Shown here one piece after another: positions 14,558 to 21,704 of a stretch of 25,726 bases of DNA (its first letter is position 1; each line of letters opens with the position of its first letter). Source of the stretch: Methanobacteriota archaeon (lineage in GTDB: Archaea; Thermoplasmatota; DTKX01; GCA-020343715); NCBI GenBank assembly GCA_030597775.1, contig JAUVRF010000001.1, positions 1 to 25,726 on the forward strand. Reading direction: 5' to 3'. The translations under genes were made by a program, and so were the position numbers. The notes beneath the pieces are model-generated. The model worked only from the letters and a program-made list of their open reading frames with translations, was not told where the DNA came from and did no database searches.

Positions 14558-15582
14558 GCCATCACCTCCATGATGACCGCCACAACGACCAGGTTGAGGG
14601 AAGCGAGGGGTAGCCAGTGATTGCGAACGGCCCGGGCGGTCCCCTCGGGGGTTGCCAGTGGTACCGCCGCCGCGAACATCGATGCGACGATCACCAGGAT
14701 GTAGGCCTTGGTCAACGTCCACCAGGCCCCGTCGGCAACGGGTCCGGACCAACCTCCCAAGAAGACCAGGGCACCCAGGATGCCCAGGGCGAGGTAACGA
14801 GCGGCCACGGCCGAACGCCCGATCGCCATATGGGGACCGGGCCATCCCTCCTGGACGCGTGAGGTCGATCGGACCCGGGACAGTCGCATGGACTCCCAGA
14901 ACATAACGAGCATGAACAGCAAGAACCCCAGGGGGACGAGGACGATGCCCCAACCCCAGTCGGCCTGGGACTCCACGATATCCACCCCCGACGAGGTGCC
15001 CCCGACCAGCAGCATCGAGCCGATGGTGAGGAGCAGGACGGCACCCGAGGCCGTCGCCTCCGCGACCTGGGCATGACGTCGACCCGCGGGTGCCATCGCC
15101 GCCATGGGCACTGGGGCGAGGGCCAGCAATCCCGCGGCGACGACCAGGCCCCACACGGGGTCCGCCAGCTTCAACCAGGGGCTGAGCGGGAGCAGGGCGA
15201 GGGCGCCCAGCACCATGGCCCATGACAGGGCGGCCCCGGCAGCCGACGGGACGCCGGGACGCTTCCTGAGCAACAGCTTGAACCAGTCCGCAATGCCCTG
15301 CAGGGTACCCCAGGCACCCACATGGCGGGGACCACGCCTGCCCTCCACCCGGGCACGTACGCGACGATCGATCCACATGGTCAGCTCGGCAGCCAACAGT
15401 GTCCATATGATGAGGAAGACAGCGGCCACACCGGCGGCGAGCCATAGCGCCGCGTCCCCGTTGAGCCACTTGACGAAACCGTGGAGATAGCCCTCCTCGA
15501 TGCCCAGGCTCTCGAGCACCACGAGGACCACGTCCAGGAACCACCGGACGAGGTCGAGGTAGAGCTGGTAGAGGTCGCTCAC
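14554..15582 (-). CDS. nuoH: NuoH-like membrane subunit, divergent
   Basis: This 342-residue membrane protein of about eight helices belongs to the NuoH/HycD/EchB family, which anchors the peripheral arm of complex I-type enzymes. The family core is clear: AELTMWIDRRVRARVEGRRG followed by HVGAWGTLQGIADWFKLLLR, then FLGGWSGP late in the sequence. The loop that normally reads PFDLPEAE and the following membrane Glu (LAEY) is replaced by RLSRVRST and VAARY. The acidic residues thought to line the quinone cavity and the proton path are therefore missing. The preferred start is a GTG overlapping the stop of the CD gene (GTGA), with GGGGGGTG upstream. A GTG three codons earlier at 15591 is possible. 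The 3' end overlaps the ferredoxin gene. Confidence 0.83.
   Translation of the reverse strand: MSDLYQLYLDLVRWFLDVVLVVLESLGIEEGYLHGFVKWLNGDAALWLAAGVAAVFLIIWTLLAAELTMWIDRRVRARVEGRRGPRHVGAWGTLQGIADWFKLLLRKRPGVPSAAGAALSWAMVLGALALLPLSPWLKLADPVWGLVVAAGLLALAPVPMAAMAPAGRRHAQVAEATASGAVLLLTIGSMLLVGGTSSGVDIVESQADWGWGIVLVPLGFLLFMLVMFWESMRLSRVRSTSRVQEGWPGPHMAIGRSAVAARYLALGILGALVFLGGWSGPVADGAWWTLTKAYILVIVASMFAAAVPLATPEGTARAVRNHWLPLASLNLVVVAVIMEVMA
14561..14569 (-). promoter_or_regulatory. Full-length Shine-Dalgarno of the ferredoxin subunit
   Basis: On the minus strand GGAGGTGAT lies 3 bases before the ATG at 14557. It matches the archaeal 16S rRNA 3' end over nine bases. It is the strongest ribosome site seen in the operon and lies inside the NuoH-like coding sequence. 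Confidence 0.8.
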
Positions 15583-17234
15583 CGGTCGCACCCCCCGACG
15601 CAGATGTCCACGGAGGCCACCGCCAAGGCCACGTCCTTCTCAGGGCACCCCAGGAGCAGGTCCTCGAGGGCAGCCACGTGGGCGAAGTCGGGTCCCCGCA
15701 GGCGCATCCTCCGGGGAATGTCCGTGCCATCCGAGACCACGTAGCAGAGCACCTCTCCCCGGGGACCCTCGACCACACCCAGGCCTCGACCCTTGGGAAC
15801 GGCCTCGGGCATGGAGGACCGCACACGGCCGCCCGACATCGACCTGGCAACCTGGGAGAGCGTCAGTGCCGAGGATGCCATCTCCAGCAACCGCAACTCC
15901 GTGCGCGCCATCGCGTCCCCAGACTCCCTGACCTGGACGGGCACCGTGTAGTCCAGGTACGAACGGCACCTCCCGTCCGCCCTGGCGTCCCGGGCAACCC
16001 CGGTCGCCCTCAACAAGGGGCCGGTCATCCCCCAGCCCCTCATGTCCTGCAGATGCACCGGTGCCAGTCCCTCCAATCGGCGGAACGGCGCCAGGGACTC
16101 GGCCTCCTGCACGTACTCCTTCACGGCGGCCTGCACGGTGCGTGAGAGGCGGATGATGCGTTCCGACCAGGGATCGGGAGCGTCCCGCACCACACCCCCC
16201 ACAACGATGGCATCCTGCACGAGCCGCTGTCCCGTGACGACCTGGGAAACGTCCATCACCAGTTCCCGGTCCGCCCACACCCGTGCCGCAGAGGCGACGC
16301 ATCCGAGGAGGTCCAGGGTCGTGGCATATGCCAACATGTGGTCCGCGATCCGCTCCATCTCCATCAGGGCCACCCGGATGGCGCGTCCCCGGGGTGGTAC
16401 CTCCTGGTGGCACAGACGCTCGACCGCCTCCGCGTAGGCCACCTGCCAGTGGACGGAGGACCGGACCGCCGCCCTGGCGACCAGGGGCATGACCTCCCTG
16501 TACGGTCGTTCCTGTGCCAGGCCCTCGACCCCGCGGTGCAGGTGACCGATGGACACCCGGGCCTTGGTCACCCTACCCTCGTTGGCCCGGACCTGGAGGT
16601 CCATCCGGCCGCCCATGGATGGATATGGCAGGTCCACGTGGACCAAGGACTCTCCCCCGGGTGCATCATCGCCAGGCGTCACCGTACCATCATCCGGGGC
16701 CACGGTGCGCTGTCGGGCCTCGTCCCGTCGAAGAGGATGGCCCACACCCCACCTGGGGAGAAGCAAGCGCCTCATGTCGTCGTGGCCCTCGAAGGGCACA
16801 CCGGACAGCTCCCAGGCCTCCCGCTCCAGCCAGTTGGCCGCCCTCCAATGCCTCGAGGCCGACGGCGCTCGGACCGACCCCCCGTCCTCCCTATCCGGGG
16901 GATACGAGGTGCAGAGCTCCAGGGTCGCCCCTCCGTCGAGACGGGTCACGTGATGGACCACCTCGAGTCCCTCCCCAAGGTCGGTCCGGTCCACCACGGT
17001 GATCGCCATCATCTCGTCCAGGCCCACCACGTCGTGCAGGGCGTCAAGGGCCTCCTCGTGAAGGTCGGGGATGCCCTCGGCCCTGACCAGATGGTCATCC
17101 ACCACCTCAACGGACCTCACCAGGTCGACTGCCAGGTCCCGGAGCCTCGTGGCCAGGTCGTCAACGTTCAGGGCCGACGATCCCGCAGCGGGCATTCCGA
17201 CGTCATCGGCCGCCTGCCCCTCCTCGCCGGTCAA
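15579..17234 (-). CDS. nuoCD: Fused NuoC-NuoD-like subunit with altered active site
   Basis: This 551-residue fusion has a NuoC part (about 25-172; NWLEREAWELSGVPFEGHDD, then LLLPRWGVGHPLRRDE) and a NuoD part (about 195-551; VSIGHLHRGVEGLAQERPYR, EVPPRGRAIRVALMEMERIA). NuoD descends from the large subunit of [NiFe] hydrogenase. The N-terminal hydrogenase motif CGIC is absent (253-260 read ARAAVRSS). The Asp-Tyr that NuoD proteins carry there, where the Tyr contacts quinone, is also absent. The C-terminus reads DICVGGCDR: it keeps the first Cys of the hydrogenase DPCxxC but has the second one position late. The TTG start overlaps the stop of the B subunit (TTGA) and is preceded by GGAGGGGGG. 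The reaction catalysed cannot be read from known motifs. Confidence 0.85.
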   Translation of the reverse strand: MTGEEGQAADDVGMPAAGSSALNVDDLATRLRDLAVDLVRSVEVVDDHLVRAEGIPDLHEEALDALHDVVGLDEMMAITVVDRTDLGEGLEVVHHVTRLDGGATLELCTSYPPDREDGGSVRAPSASRHWRAANWLEREAWELSGVPFEGHDDMRRLLLPRWGVGHPLRRDEARQRTVAPDDGTVTPGDDAPGGESLVHVDLPYPSMGGRMDLQVRANEGRVTKARVSIGHLHRGVEGLAQERPYREVMPLVARAAVRSSVHWQVAYAEAVERLCHQEVPPRGRAIRVALMEMERIADHMLAYATTLDLLGCVASAARVWADRELVMDVSQVVTGQRLVQDAIVVGGVVRDAPDPWSERIIRLSRTVQAAVKEYVQEAESLAPFRRLEGLAPVHLQDMRGWGMTGPLLRATGVARDARADGRCRSYLDYTVPVQVRESGDAMARTELRLLEMASSALTLSQVARSMSGGRVRSSMPEAVPKGRGLGVVEGPRGEVLCYVVSDGTDIPRRMRLRGPDFAHVAALEDLLLGCPEKDVALAVASVDICVGGCDR

Positions 17235-17806
17235 AGCAACCCCCCCTCCTCCGGTGGCACGTGGAAGTACGGACCCCCGGTGTCCCGGACCCTCTCGGAG
17301 AGCTTGACCAGGCCAAGGAGCACGGCCTCGGCTGTGGGGGGGCATCCGGGCACGTAAACGTCCACGGGCACGACCTGGTCGACGCCCCCCAGAACGGCGT
17401 AACCACCGTTCCACACCCCGCCGCCAACGGCGCCGCTTCCCATGGCGCTGACCCATCGGGGCTCGCCCATGCGGGCCAACAGGTCCGGAAGCTCCATGCG
17501 TGCGATCCGGGTCATCGGACCGTCAACCAGGAGAACGTCGCACCCCTCGGGATCGTCCTGGAAGACCGCACCCAGGCCCTCTGGGTCCCAACGGGGCCCC
17601 CGGACGGAGAGCGACTGCAGCGAGCAGCATCCGATCCCCGCCGTCGCGGGCCAGAGGGATCTTGCCTGGGACCAGGAGAACGTCCCGCCCTTGACCCGCT
17701 CCATGGGTCTGTCCAGGCGAAGGGTACGGATCATGCGCCTACCCACAGAACCGCTCCACTCCACCAGGGCCCGGCTCCTTCCGAACCGGGGTCCGGGGTC
17801 GGTCAC
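17231..17806 (-). CDS. nuoB: NuoB-like subunit lacking one cluster ligand
   Basis: This 191-residue protein is the small electron-transfer subunit that holds the terminal [4Fe-4S] cluster N2 in complex I relatives. The tandem Cys pair in SLWPATAGIGCCSLQSLSV (Cys60, Cys61) and the last ligand in VPVDVYVPGCPP (Cys155) are present. The third ligand normally sits in the motif MGxC; here the sequence reads AMGSGAVGGG, with Gly125 encoded by GGC. One base change from TGC would explain it. An extra Cys89 (DDPEGCDVLLVDG) is unusual and might or might not compensate. The GTG start overlaps the stop of the upstream membrane subunit (GTGA), with GGGGGTG just before it. A GTG six codons upstream is possible. 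Confidence 0.87.
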   Translation of the reverse strand: MTDPGPRFGRSRALVEWSGSVGRRMIRTLRLDRPMERVKGGTFSWSQARSLWPATAGIGCCSLQSLSVRGPRWDPEGLGAVFQDDPEGCDVLLVDGPMTRIARMELPDLLARMGEPRWVSAMGSGAVGGGVWNGGYAVLGGVDQVVPVDVYVPGCPPTAEAVLLGLVKLSERVRDTGGPYFHVPPEEGGLL

Positions 17807-18165
17807 CTGCGCACCCCCACCCACGTGGGCATTGCATATCCGACGGATACCAGCAGGGCCGCGAAGGCCAGGACGAAGGTGCTCACGGGCAGGTCGTCCA
17901 GCAGGGGTACCCCATCAACGATATCGGGCAACATCAATGCGATGAGCAGGGACGCGCCGATGACCGCCAGGAAGGAACCGGCTATCACGCGCCCCGTGTG
18001 GGCCTCCGGCCGTCTGCCCGGCGGGGGGCCGCGACCGGCCTCCCTGGCCACGGACCGTTCCGGATGGCCAGTGGACGTCAGCAATGAGGTCCATGGAACT
18101 AGTAGACCTATCAGCAGACCCACTAAGAGGGTCATCACAAGCACCGCCAGCTCCGCCTCTCCCAT
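17803..18165 (-). CDS. Three-helix membrane subunit, NuoA-like by position
   Basis: This 120-residue protein has three predicted membrane helices, at about 5-28, 58-80 and 92-114. A long hydrophilic loop (SLLTSTGHPERSVAREAGRG and onward) lies between the first and second. Size, helix number, the long first loop and its place directly before NuoB match NuoA, and GSFLAVIGASLLIALMLPDIVD aligns loosely with the second NuoA helix. The sequence is too divergent for a firm family call. It is the first gene of the operon, and its TGA overlaps the GTG of NuoB. A weak TATA-like CGTTCAATA on the minus strand (18191-18199) sits about 27 bp before the ATG, which would give a leaderless transcript. Confidence 0.6.
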   Translation of the reverse strand: MGEAELAVLVMTLLVGLLIGLLVPWTSLLTSTGHPERSVAREAGRGPPPGRRPEAHTGRVIAGSFLAVIGASLLIALMLPDIVDGVPLLDDLPVSTFVLAFAALLVSVGYAMPTWVGVRR

Positions 18166-18218
18166 CGTGTCGCAGGATGGCCCTCAGCGGTATTGAACGT
18201 TTCCCGGGGGAGGCGTGG

Positions 18219-18230
18219 ATTTGATATAAT
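18219..18230 (+). promoter_or_regulatory. TATA box of the rhomboid gene (leaderless)
   Basis: ATTTGATATAAT is centred about 26 bp before the GTG at 18251. That is the expected distance to the transcription start, so the message would begin at or next to the start codon. No ribosome site is seen, which agrees with leaderless translation. Confidence 0.6.
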
Positions 18231-18250
18231 GTCGCACCCCTCTCGGGACC

Positions 18251-19216
18251 GTGGTTCTGCTCAACCCAGCCTCCGCTTACGTCATCGCCGCCATACTGTG
18301 CGTCATCGTAGGCACGTACATCATCGCGATATGGCGGAAGATGTCCTTCACGGCGGCCACCGTGATCGCCAACATCGTCATCTTCATCATCTACATGGCC
18401 CCAATGAACGACGACATCTTCAGGGACGTCGTGACGACCCTGGGGTTCAACAACTCGTCGCTTCAGACGGGAGAGCAGCTCTGGGGAATGTTCACCCACA
18501 TGTACATCCATGCCAGCTTCCTCCACGTGTTCTTCAATATGTTCATCCTCTTCATCATGGGCATTCACTTCGAGGATCGGGTGGGCTTCAAGTGGATGGC
18601 CATCGTGTACTGGGGAACGGGCGTCCTTGGTGGAGGTCTGGTGGCCGGGTTCCTCACCCTGCCAGATATTGTCATCGGGATCGGCGCCTCGGGCGCCATT
18701 TCCGGGGTACTGGGCGCCTTCGCCATCATGTACCCCAGGGATCGTGTCCCGATGGTCATCATCTTCATCATCCTGCCCCGGGTCCAGGTTGCCCTGGGAG
18801 CCCTGGTGTTCATCCTCTTCCAGACCTTCCTGTTGCTCTTCGCCGTGCAGTTGCCTGGCATGGGGAACGTCAATTACCTCGCCCACTTGACCGGGGCCAG
18901 GGTGGGGGTGGCGTTCGGTTACATCATGATGAAGAAGGGGGTGGAGGCGCCAAAGCCAGGGGCCAAGCTGGGACGGAAGCTGGACAACCTGGACTACTCC
19001 CCCCTGGGCGAGCTCGCCTACCACCCCGCCAACAAGGAGAGGTACGAGGCCCTCCTCAAGGAGGACATACCCGAGGTGAAGGAGGTCCTCCTGGAGGACC
19101 TGGTCTCCCGCCTCCGATGCCCCGATTGCTCCTCGATACTGACATTGAAGGGTACAACGGTCCGTTGCGAGGGATGCGCCTGGAAGGCCGACCTGCGGAA
19201 GGGCAGGGCCGGCTAG
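18251..19216 (+). CDS. Rhomboid family intramembrane serine protease with zinc ribbon
   Basis: This 321-residue membrane protein should cut membrane-spanning substrates. About seven helices are visible. The catalytic pair is Ser147 in GIGASGAISG and His212 in AHLTGARVG. His92 and Asn96 (HVFFNMF) match the HxxxN that shapes the oxyanion hole. After the membrane core comes a soluble tail (about 230-321) ending in a zinc ribbon with Cys290, 293, 306 and 309 (RCPDCSS, RCEGCAW). The tail lies on the cytoplasmic side if the count of seven helices is right, and could recruit partners. The GTG start fits a leaderless transcript. The gene is divergent from the complex I-like operon and 39 bp before the DUF368 gene. 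Confidence 0.9.
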   Translation: MVLLNPASAYVIAAILCVIVGTYIIAIWRKMSFTAATVIANIVIFIIYMAPMNDDIFRDVVTTLGFNNSSLQTGEQLWGMFTHMYIHASFLHVFFNMFILFIMGIHFEDRVGFKWMAIVYWGTGVLGGGLVAGFLTLPDIVIGIGASGAISGVLGAFAIMYPRDRVPMVIIFIILPRVQVALGALVFILFQTFLLLFAVQLPGMGNVNYLAHLTGARVGVAFGYIMMKKGVEAPKPGAKLGRKLDNLDYSPLGELAYHPANKERYEALLKEDIPEVKEVLLEDLVSRLRCPDCSSILTLKGTTVRCEGCAWKADLRKGRAG

Positions 19217-19228
19217 TCAAGGACCCGA

Positions 19229-19243
19229 CCTTAAGGTATATTA
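19229..19243 (+). promoter_or_regulatory. TATA-like element of the DUF368 gene
   Basis: CCTTAAGGTATATTA fills most of the 39-bp gap before the DUF368 gene. Its left part is about 25 bp before the ATG at 19256, which would give a leaderless or nearly leaderless message in addition to readthrough from the rhomboid gene. Confidence 0.4.
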
Positions 19244-19255
19244 CCGGAGAGATGG

Positions 19256-20176
19256 ATGGACCGGTCAGGCGAGGTGTTCCTCATCGCATCGCGAGAATCC
19301 ATCGTCATCTTTCTAAAAGGATTCCTGATGGGCAGTGCAGACGTTGTGCCCGGTGTCTCGGGCGGCACGATGGCCCTCATCACGGGGATATACGAGAGGT
19401 TCATCTCCGCACTCCGCAGCGTCAACTTCAACTTTATCGTCCGGCTCTTCAAGAAGGACCGTGAGGGCGCCAAGGAGAGCTGGGCGGCAATAGATCGGCC
19501 CGTCCTCATCCCGCGGGTGCTGGGCATCGTCAGCGCTATACTGGTCGGCGCGAGGGTCGTTGTCCACGTCCTGGATAACTATCCTGGGCCCACCTACGCC
19601 TTCTTCTTCGGCCTCATACTGGCCTCGGCGGGGTTCGTATCAAAGTACGTCGAGCGACTGGACGCCAGGCACATCCTGTTGGGAGTGCTCGGTTTCGTCA
19701 TAGTCTTCTACATCACGGGCATGGACGAGATCATCAGCAACCACTCCCTCCCGATCATCTTCCTCGCAGGCGCCATCGCCGTGAGCGCCATGATCCTCCC
19801 CGGCATATCCGGTTCCCTGATGCTCCTGATCATGGGACAGTACGATTACATCCTCAACGCCCTGAACACCTGGGACATGAAGGTCCTCATCACCTTCGGG
19901 GCCGGAGCGATGACGGGCATCCTACTCTTCGCACGCCTGCTCAGCTACCTGCTCGAGCACTGGAAGTCCCTGACAATGGCCGTCCTCTTCGGGAGCATGC
20001 TGGGAGCGCTGCGGCTTCCAGCGGAGATGATCCACGAGACCCTCGACTATACCTCCATCAGCAGCGTCTTGGCCATCGTCGTCGTCGCTGCCATAGGCTT
20101 CTTCTTGGTGCTGTTACTGGAGAGGAAATCGGCCGAGATAGAGAGGAAGCTCGGTCTCGAAGAGGGCGACGCCTGA
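19256..20176 (+). CDS. DUF368 family membrane protein (PopT-like)
   Basis: This 306-residue protein has about eight to nine membrane helices and the family signature near its N-terminus, FLMGSADVVPGVSGGTMALI, followed by TGIYERFI. A second, related half-motif, AMILPGISGSLMLLIMGQYD, lies in the middle, as expected for the inverted repeat of this family. Bacterial DUF368 proteins (PopT) have been shown to recycle undecaprenyl phosphate across the membrane. In an archaeon the likely cargo would be a dolichyl-type polyprenyl phosphate used for protein glycosylation; that is inference. Two ATGs lie close together (19252 and 19256); only 19256 is in frame. The gene converges on the aminopeptidase gene with a 30-bp gap. 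Confidence 0.9.
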   Translation: MDRSGEVFLIASRESIVIFLKGFLMGSADVVPGVSGGTMALITGIYERFISALRSVNFNFIVRLFKKDREGAKESWAAIDRPVLIPRVLGIVSAILVGARVVVHVLDNYPGPTYAFFFGLILASAGFVSKYVERLDARHILLGVLGFVIVFYITGMDEIISNHSLPIIFLAGAIAVSAMILPGISGSLMLLIMGQYDYILNALNTWDMKVLITFGAGAMTGILLFARLLSYLLEHWKSLTMAVLFGSMLGALRLPAEMIHETLDYTSISSVLAIVVVAAIGFFLVLLLERKSAEIERKLGLEEGDA

Positions 20177-20206
20177 GCCTGAGCCGTATCCACACGGGAA
20201 CGACGT

Positions 20207-21184
20207 TCAGTCAACGAGGTTCCCATCGATGATGATGTCGCGGGTCTGTCCGTCCTGGAACTCGATGGAGAGGGTCGGCTTGAGGACGTGGAAGTCCCGA
20301 TGGGTTCTGGAACCGTTCTTCCCGCCCATCTCGATGTTGTTGCCGAAGGCCACGTGGACCGTCCCCACGGCCTTCTCGTCCTCCAGTATGTTCCCGATGA
20401 TCCGGGCCTCCGGGTTGATGCCTATACCCAGCTCCCCGATGATGGAGGCCTCGTCATCGATCGACGTCAGCTCCTCGATGCGGTCTATCAGCTTCCGGTC
20501 GTCTCCCCGGATCGACGTGAGCTTGCCCGCGACCACCTCGATGGTCACGGGGGAAGGTACCGTTCCCAGGTCGCCGATGGTCGAATCGCACACCAGGGTG
20601 CCCTGGACCTCGGCCTCCAAGGGTGCCACCCGGACCTCACCGTTCGGGAGGTTGCCGAAGGCTCCCTGCCCGATCCTGACGTCGGTCTCGAACACCCGGC
20701 CCCGGGTCGTGAACCAGATGTCGGCACCCGCAGGGCTGGTGAGGTGGGCCCTCACCGCTCCGGCGAGTCGTTCCACCAAGCCATCACCCATGGCGGCGAG
20801 CTTCTGGAAGTCGACGCGCATCGCGCCCTCAATCATCATATCATCCGAGATGCCAGGACCGTGACCCGTTCGCAGTCCCGCCTTGGCCGCGGTCTGCAGC
20901 AGCTCGACCCTGAAGGGGGTCTCCTCCGGGTATCCTACGAAGACGGAGACCATCACGTCCGCGCCCTCGAGGGCCCTGCGGAGTTCCTTGGGGAGTCCGT
21001 CCAGGGGCCTCTCGCTGTCCTCCAGCACGAAGAGGCGGCCCTCAAGGTTCAATCTGTCACCCGCCTCGTAGAAGGCATTGCCGATCTCGATGCGCTGCTC
21101 GTCGGTCACGATCAGCAGGTGCTCGCCTTCCTTGGCACCGAGAACGTGGGTCAGGGCGTTGCGTGCGACCTCCCTCATGACCAT
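20207..21184 (-). CDS. M29-type metal aminopeptidase
   Basis: This 325-residue protein resembles the C-terminal catalytic part of family M29 aminopeptidases, which remove N-terminal residues from peptides using two metal ions. Candidate ligands are Glu183 in GNLPNGEVRVAP, Glu251 in IIGELGIGINPEA, His277 in VGTVHVAFGNN, and His295 and Asp297 in RTHRDF. Typical M29 enzymes have about 400 residues; the N-terminal domain is shorter here. The start is the first of two ATGs (MVMRE), following GGTGGTCAC. A second ATG lies two codons later. A TATA element lies 36 bp upstream. Some short archaeal relatives are annotated only as leucyl-aminopeptidase-like, so the exact substrate is open. Confidence 0.8.
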   Translation of the reverse strand: MVMREVARNALTHVLGAKEGEHLLIVTDEQRIEIGNAFYEAGDRLNLEGRLFVLEDSERPLDGLPKELRRALEGADVMVSVFVGYPEETPFRVELLQTAAKAGLRTGHGPGISDDMMIEGAMRVDFQKLAAMGDGLVERLAGAVRAHLTSPAGADIWFTTRGRVFETDVRIGQGAFGNLPNGEVRVAPLEAEVQGTLVCDSTIGDLGTVPSPVTIEVVAGKLTSIRGDDRKLIDRIEELTSIDDEASIIGELGIGINPEARIIGNILEDEKAVGTVHVAFGNNIEMGGKNGSRTHRDFHVLKPTLSIEFQDGQTRDIIIDGNLVD

Positions 21185-21216
21185 GTGACCACCGGGCGAT
21201 TAAGTGCCGAGGGGTC

Positions 21217-21225
21217 GTATAAACC
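21217..21225 (-). promoter_or_regulatory. TATA box between divergent aminopeptidase and 135-residue protein
   Basis: On the minus strand this reads GGTTTATAC, a canonical archaeal TATA box about 36 bp before the aminopeptidase ATG. The plus-strand reading GTATAAACC could also serve the gene at 21277, so one element may support both directions. Confidence 0.6.
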
Positions 21226-21276
21226 TTCCGCAGGTTGCTCACAAACCTCATTACCCCTCCCCGCCATACACTGGCC

Positions 21277-21684
21277 ATGGCGCGACCGGCGGACATTGCC
21301 AAGAAGGCGACGGCTGCGTACTACGGCCTCTCAGCGGACCCCAAGCGCGTACCGAAGGGCTGGGAGATCGAGTACCTGCGACAGCATTCCCTGATACCGA
21401 AGGAGAACGAGTTCCTGGTGAGGCTGGACACCCTCATCAATGCCAAGTGGTCGGACAACATCGGCAACATTTCCCGCACCGCCCGCATGTCCGACCTGGA
21501 CTTCATCGTCTACGCCAACGAGCTGCTGGAGGAGGGGGGTCTGCCCCTGGTCAAGCCGGGGGACGAACGGATAAGCCAGTGGAGGGCGTACGTCGCATCC
21601 AAGGACGACGCACTGGTGCTGGTACGCGTGTCCAAGGGAACGGAGCAGAAATTGCTCCTCGTGAACACCACCATCACGCAGTGA
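21277..21684 (+). CDS. Conserved-looking 135-residue protein, unknown function
   Basis: I do not recognise this protein. It begins MARPADIAKKATAAYYGLS, which is basic and helical. It continues with VPKGWEIEYLRQHSLIPKEN, a charged helical middle containing RTARMSDLDFIVYANELLEE, and finishes with two strands, DDALVLVRVSKG and EQKLLLVNTTI. There is no signal peptide, membrane segment or cysteine. An in-frame ATG at 21235 would add 14 residues, but it lies close to the predicted transcription start, so 21277 is preferred. It ends 18 bp before the TyrRS gene and runs the same way, so it may be linked to tRNA charging or modification; that is only context. Confidence 0.65.
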   Translation: MARPADIAKKATAAYYGLSADPKRVPKGWEIEYLRQHSLIPKENEFLVRLDTLINAKWSDNIGNISRTARMSDLDFIVYANELLEEGGLPLVKPGDERISQWRAYVASKDDALVLVRVSKGTEQKLLLVNTTITQ

Positions 21685-21698
21685 CCACCGCACCCCTC

Positions 21699-21704
21699 TT
21701 TTAT
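21699..21704 (+). promoter_or_regulatory. TATA-like TTTTAT overlapping the TyrRS ATG
   Basis: TTTTAT in an otherwise C-rich gap ends on the ATG at 21703. If it is the TATA box, the transcript would start about 25 bp later, exactly at the in-frame GTG at 21727. Confidence 0.35.

Noticed and set aside
14084..18165. Calling the operon a membrane-bound [NiFe] hydrogenase (Ech/Mbh type)
   Set aside because: The large subunit lacks the N-terminal CxxC pair and has CxxxC instead of CxxC at its end, so it cannot bind a standard NiFe site.
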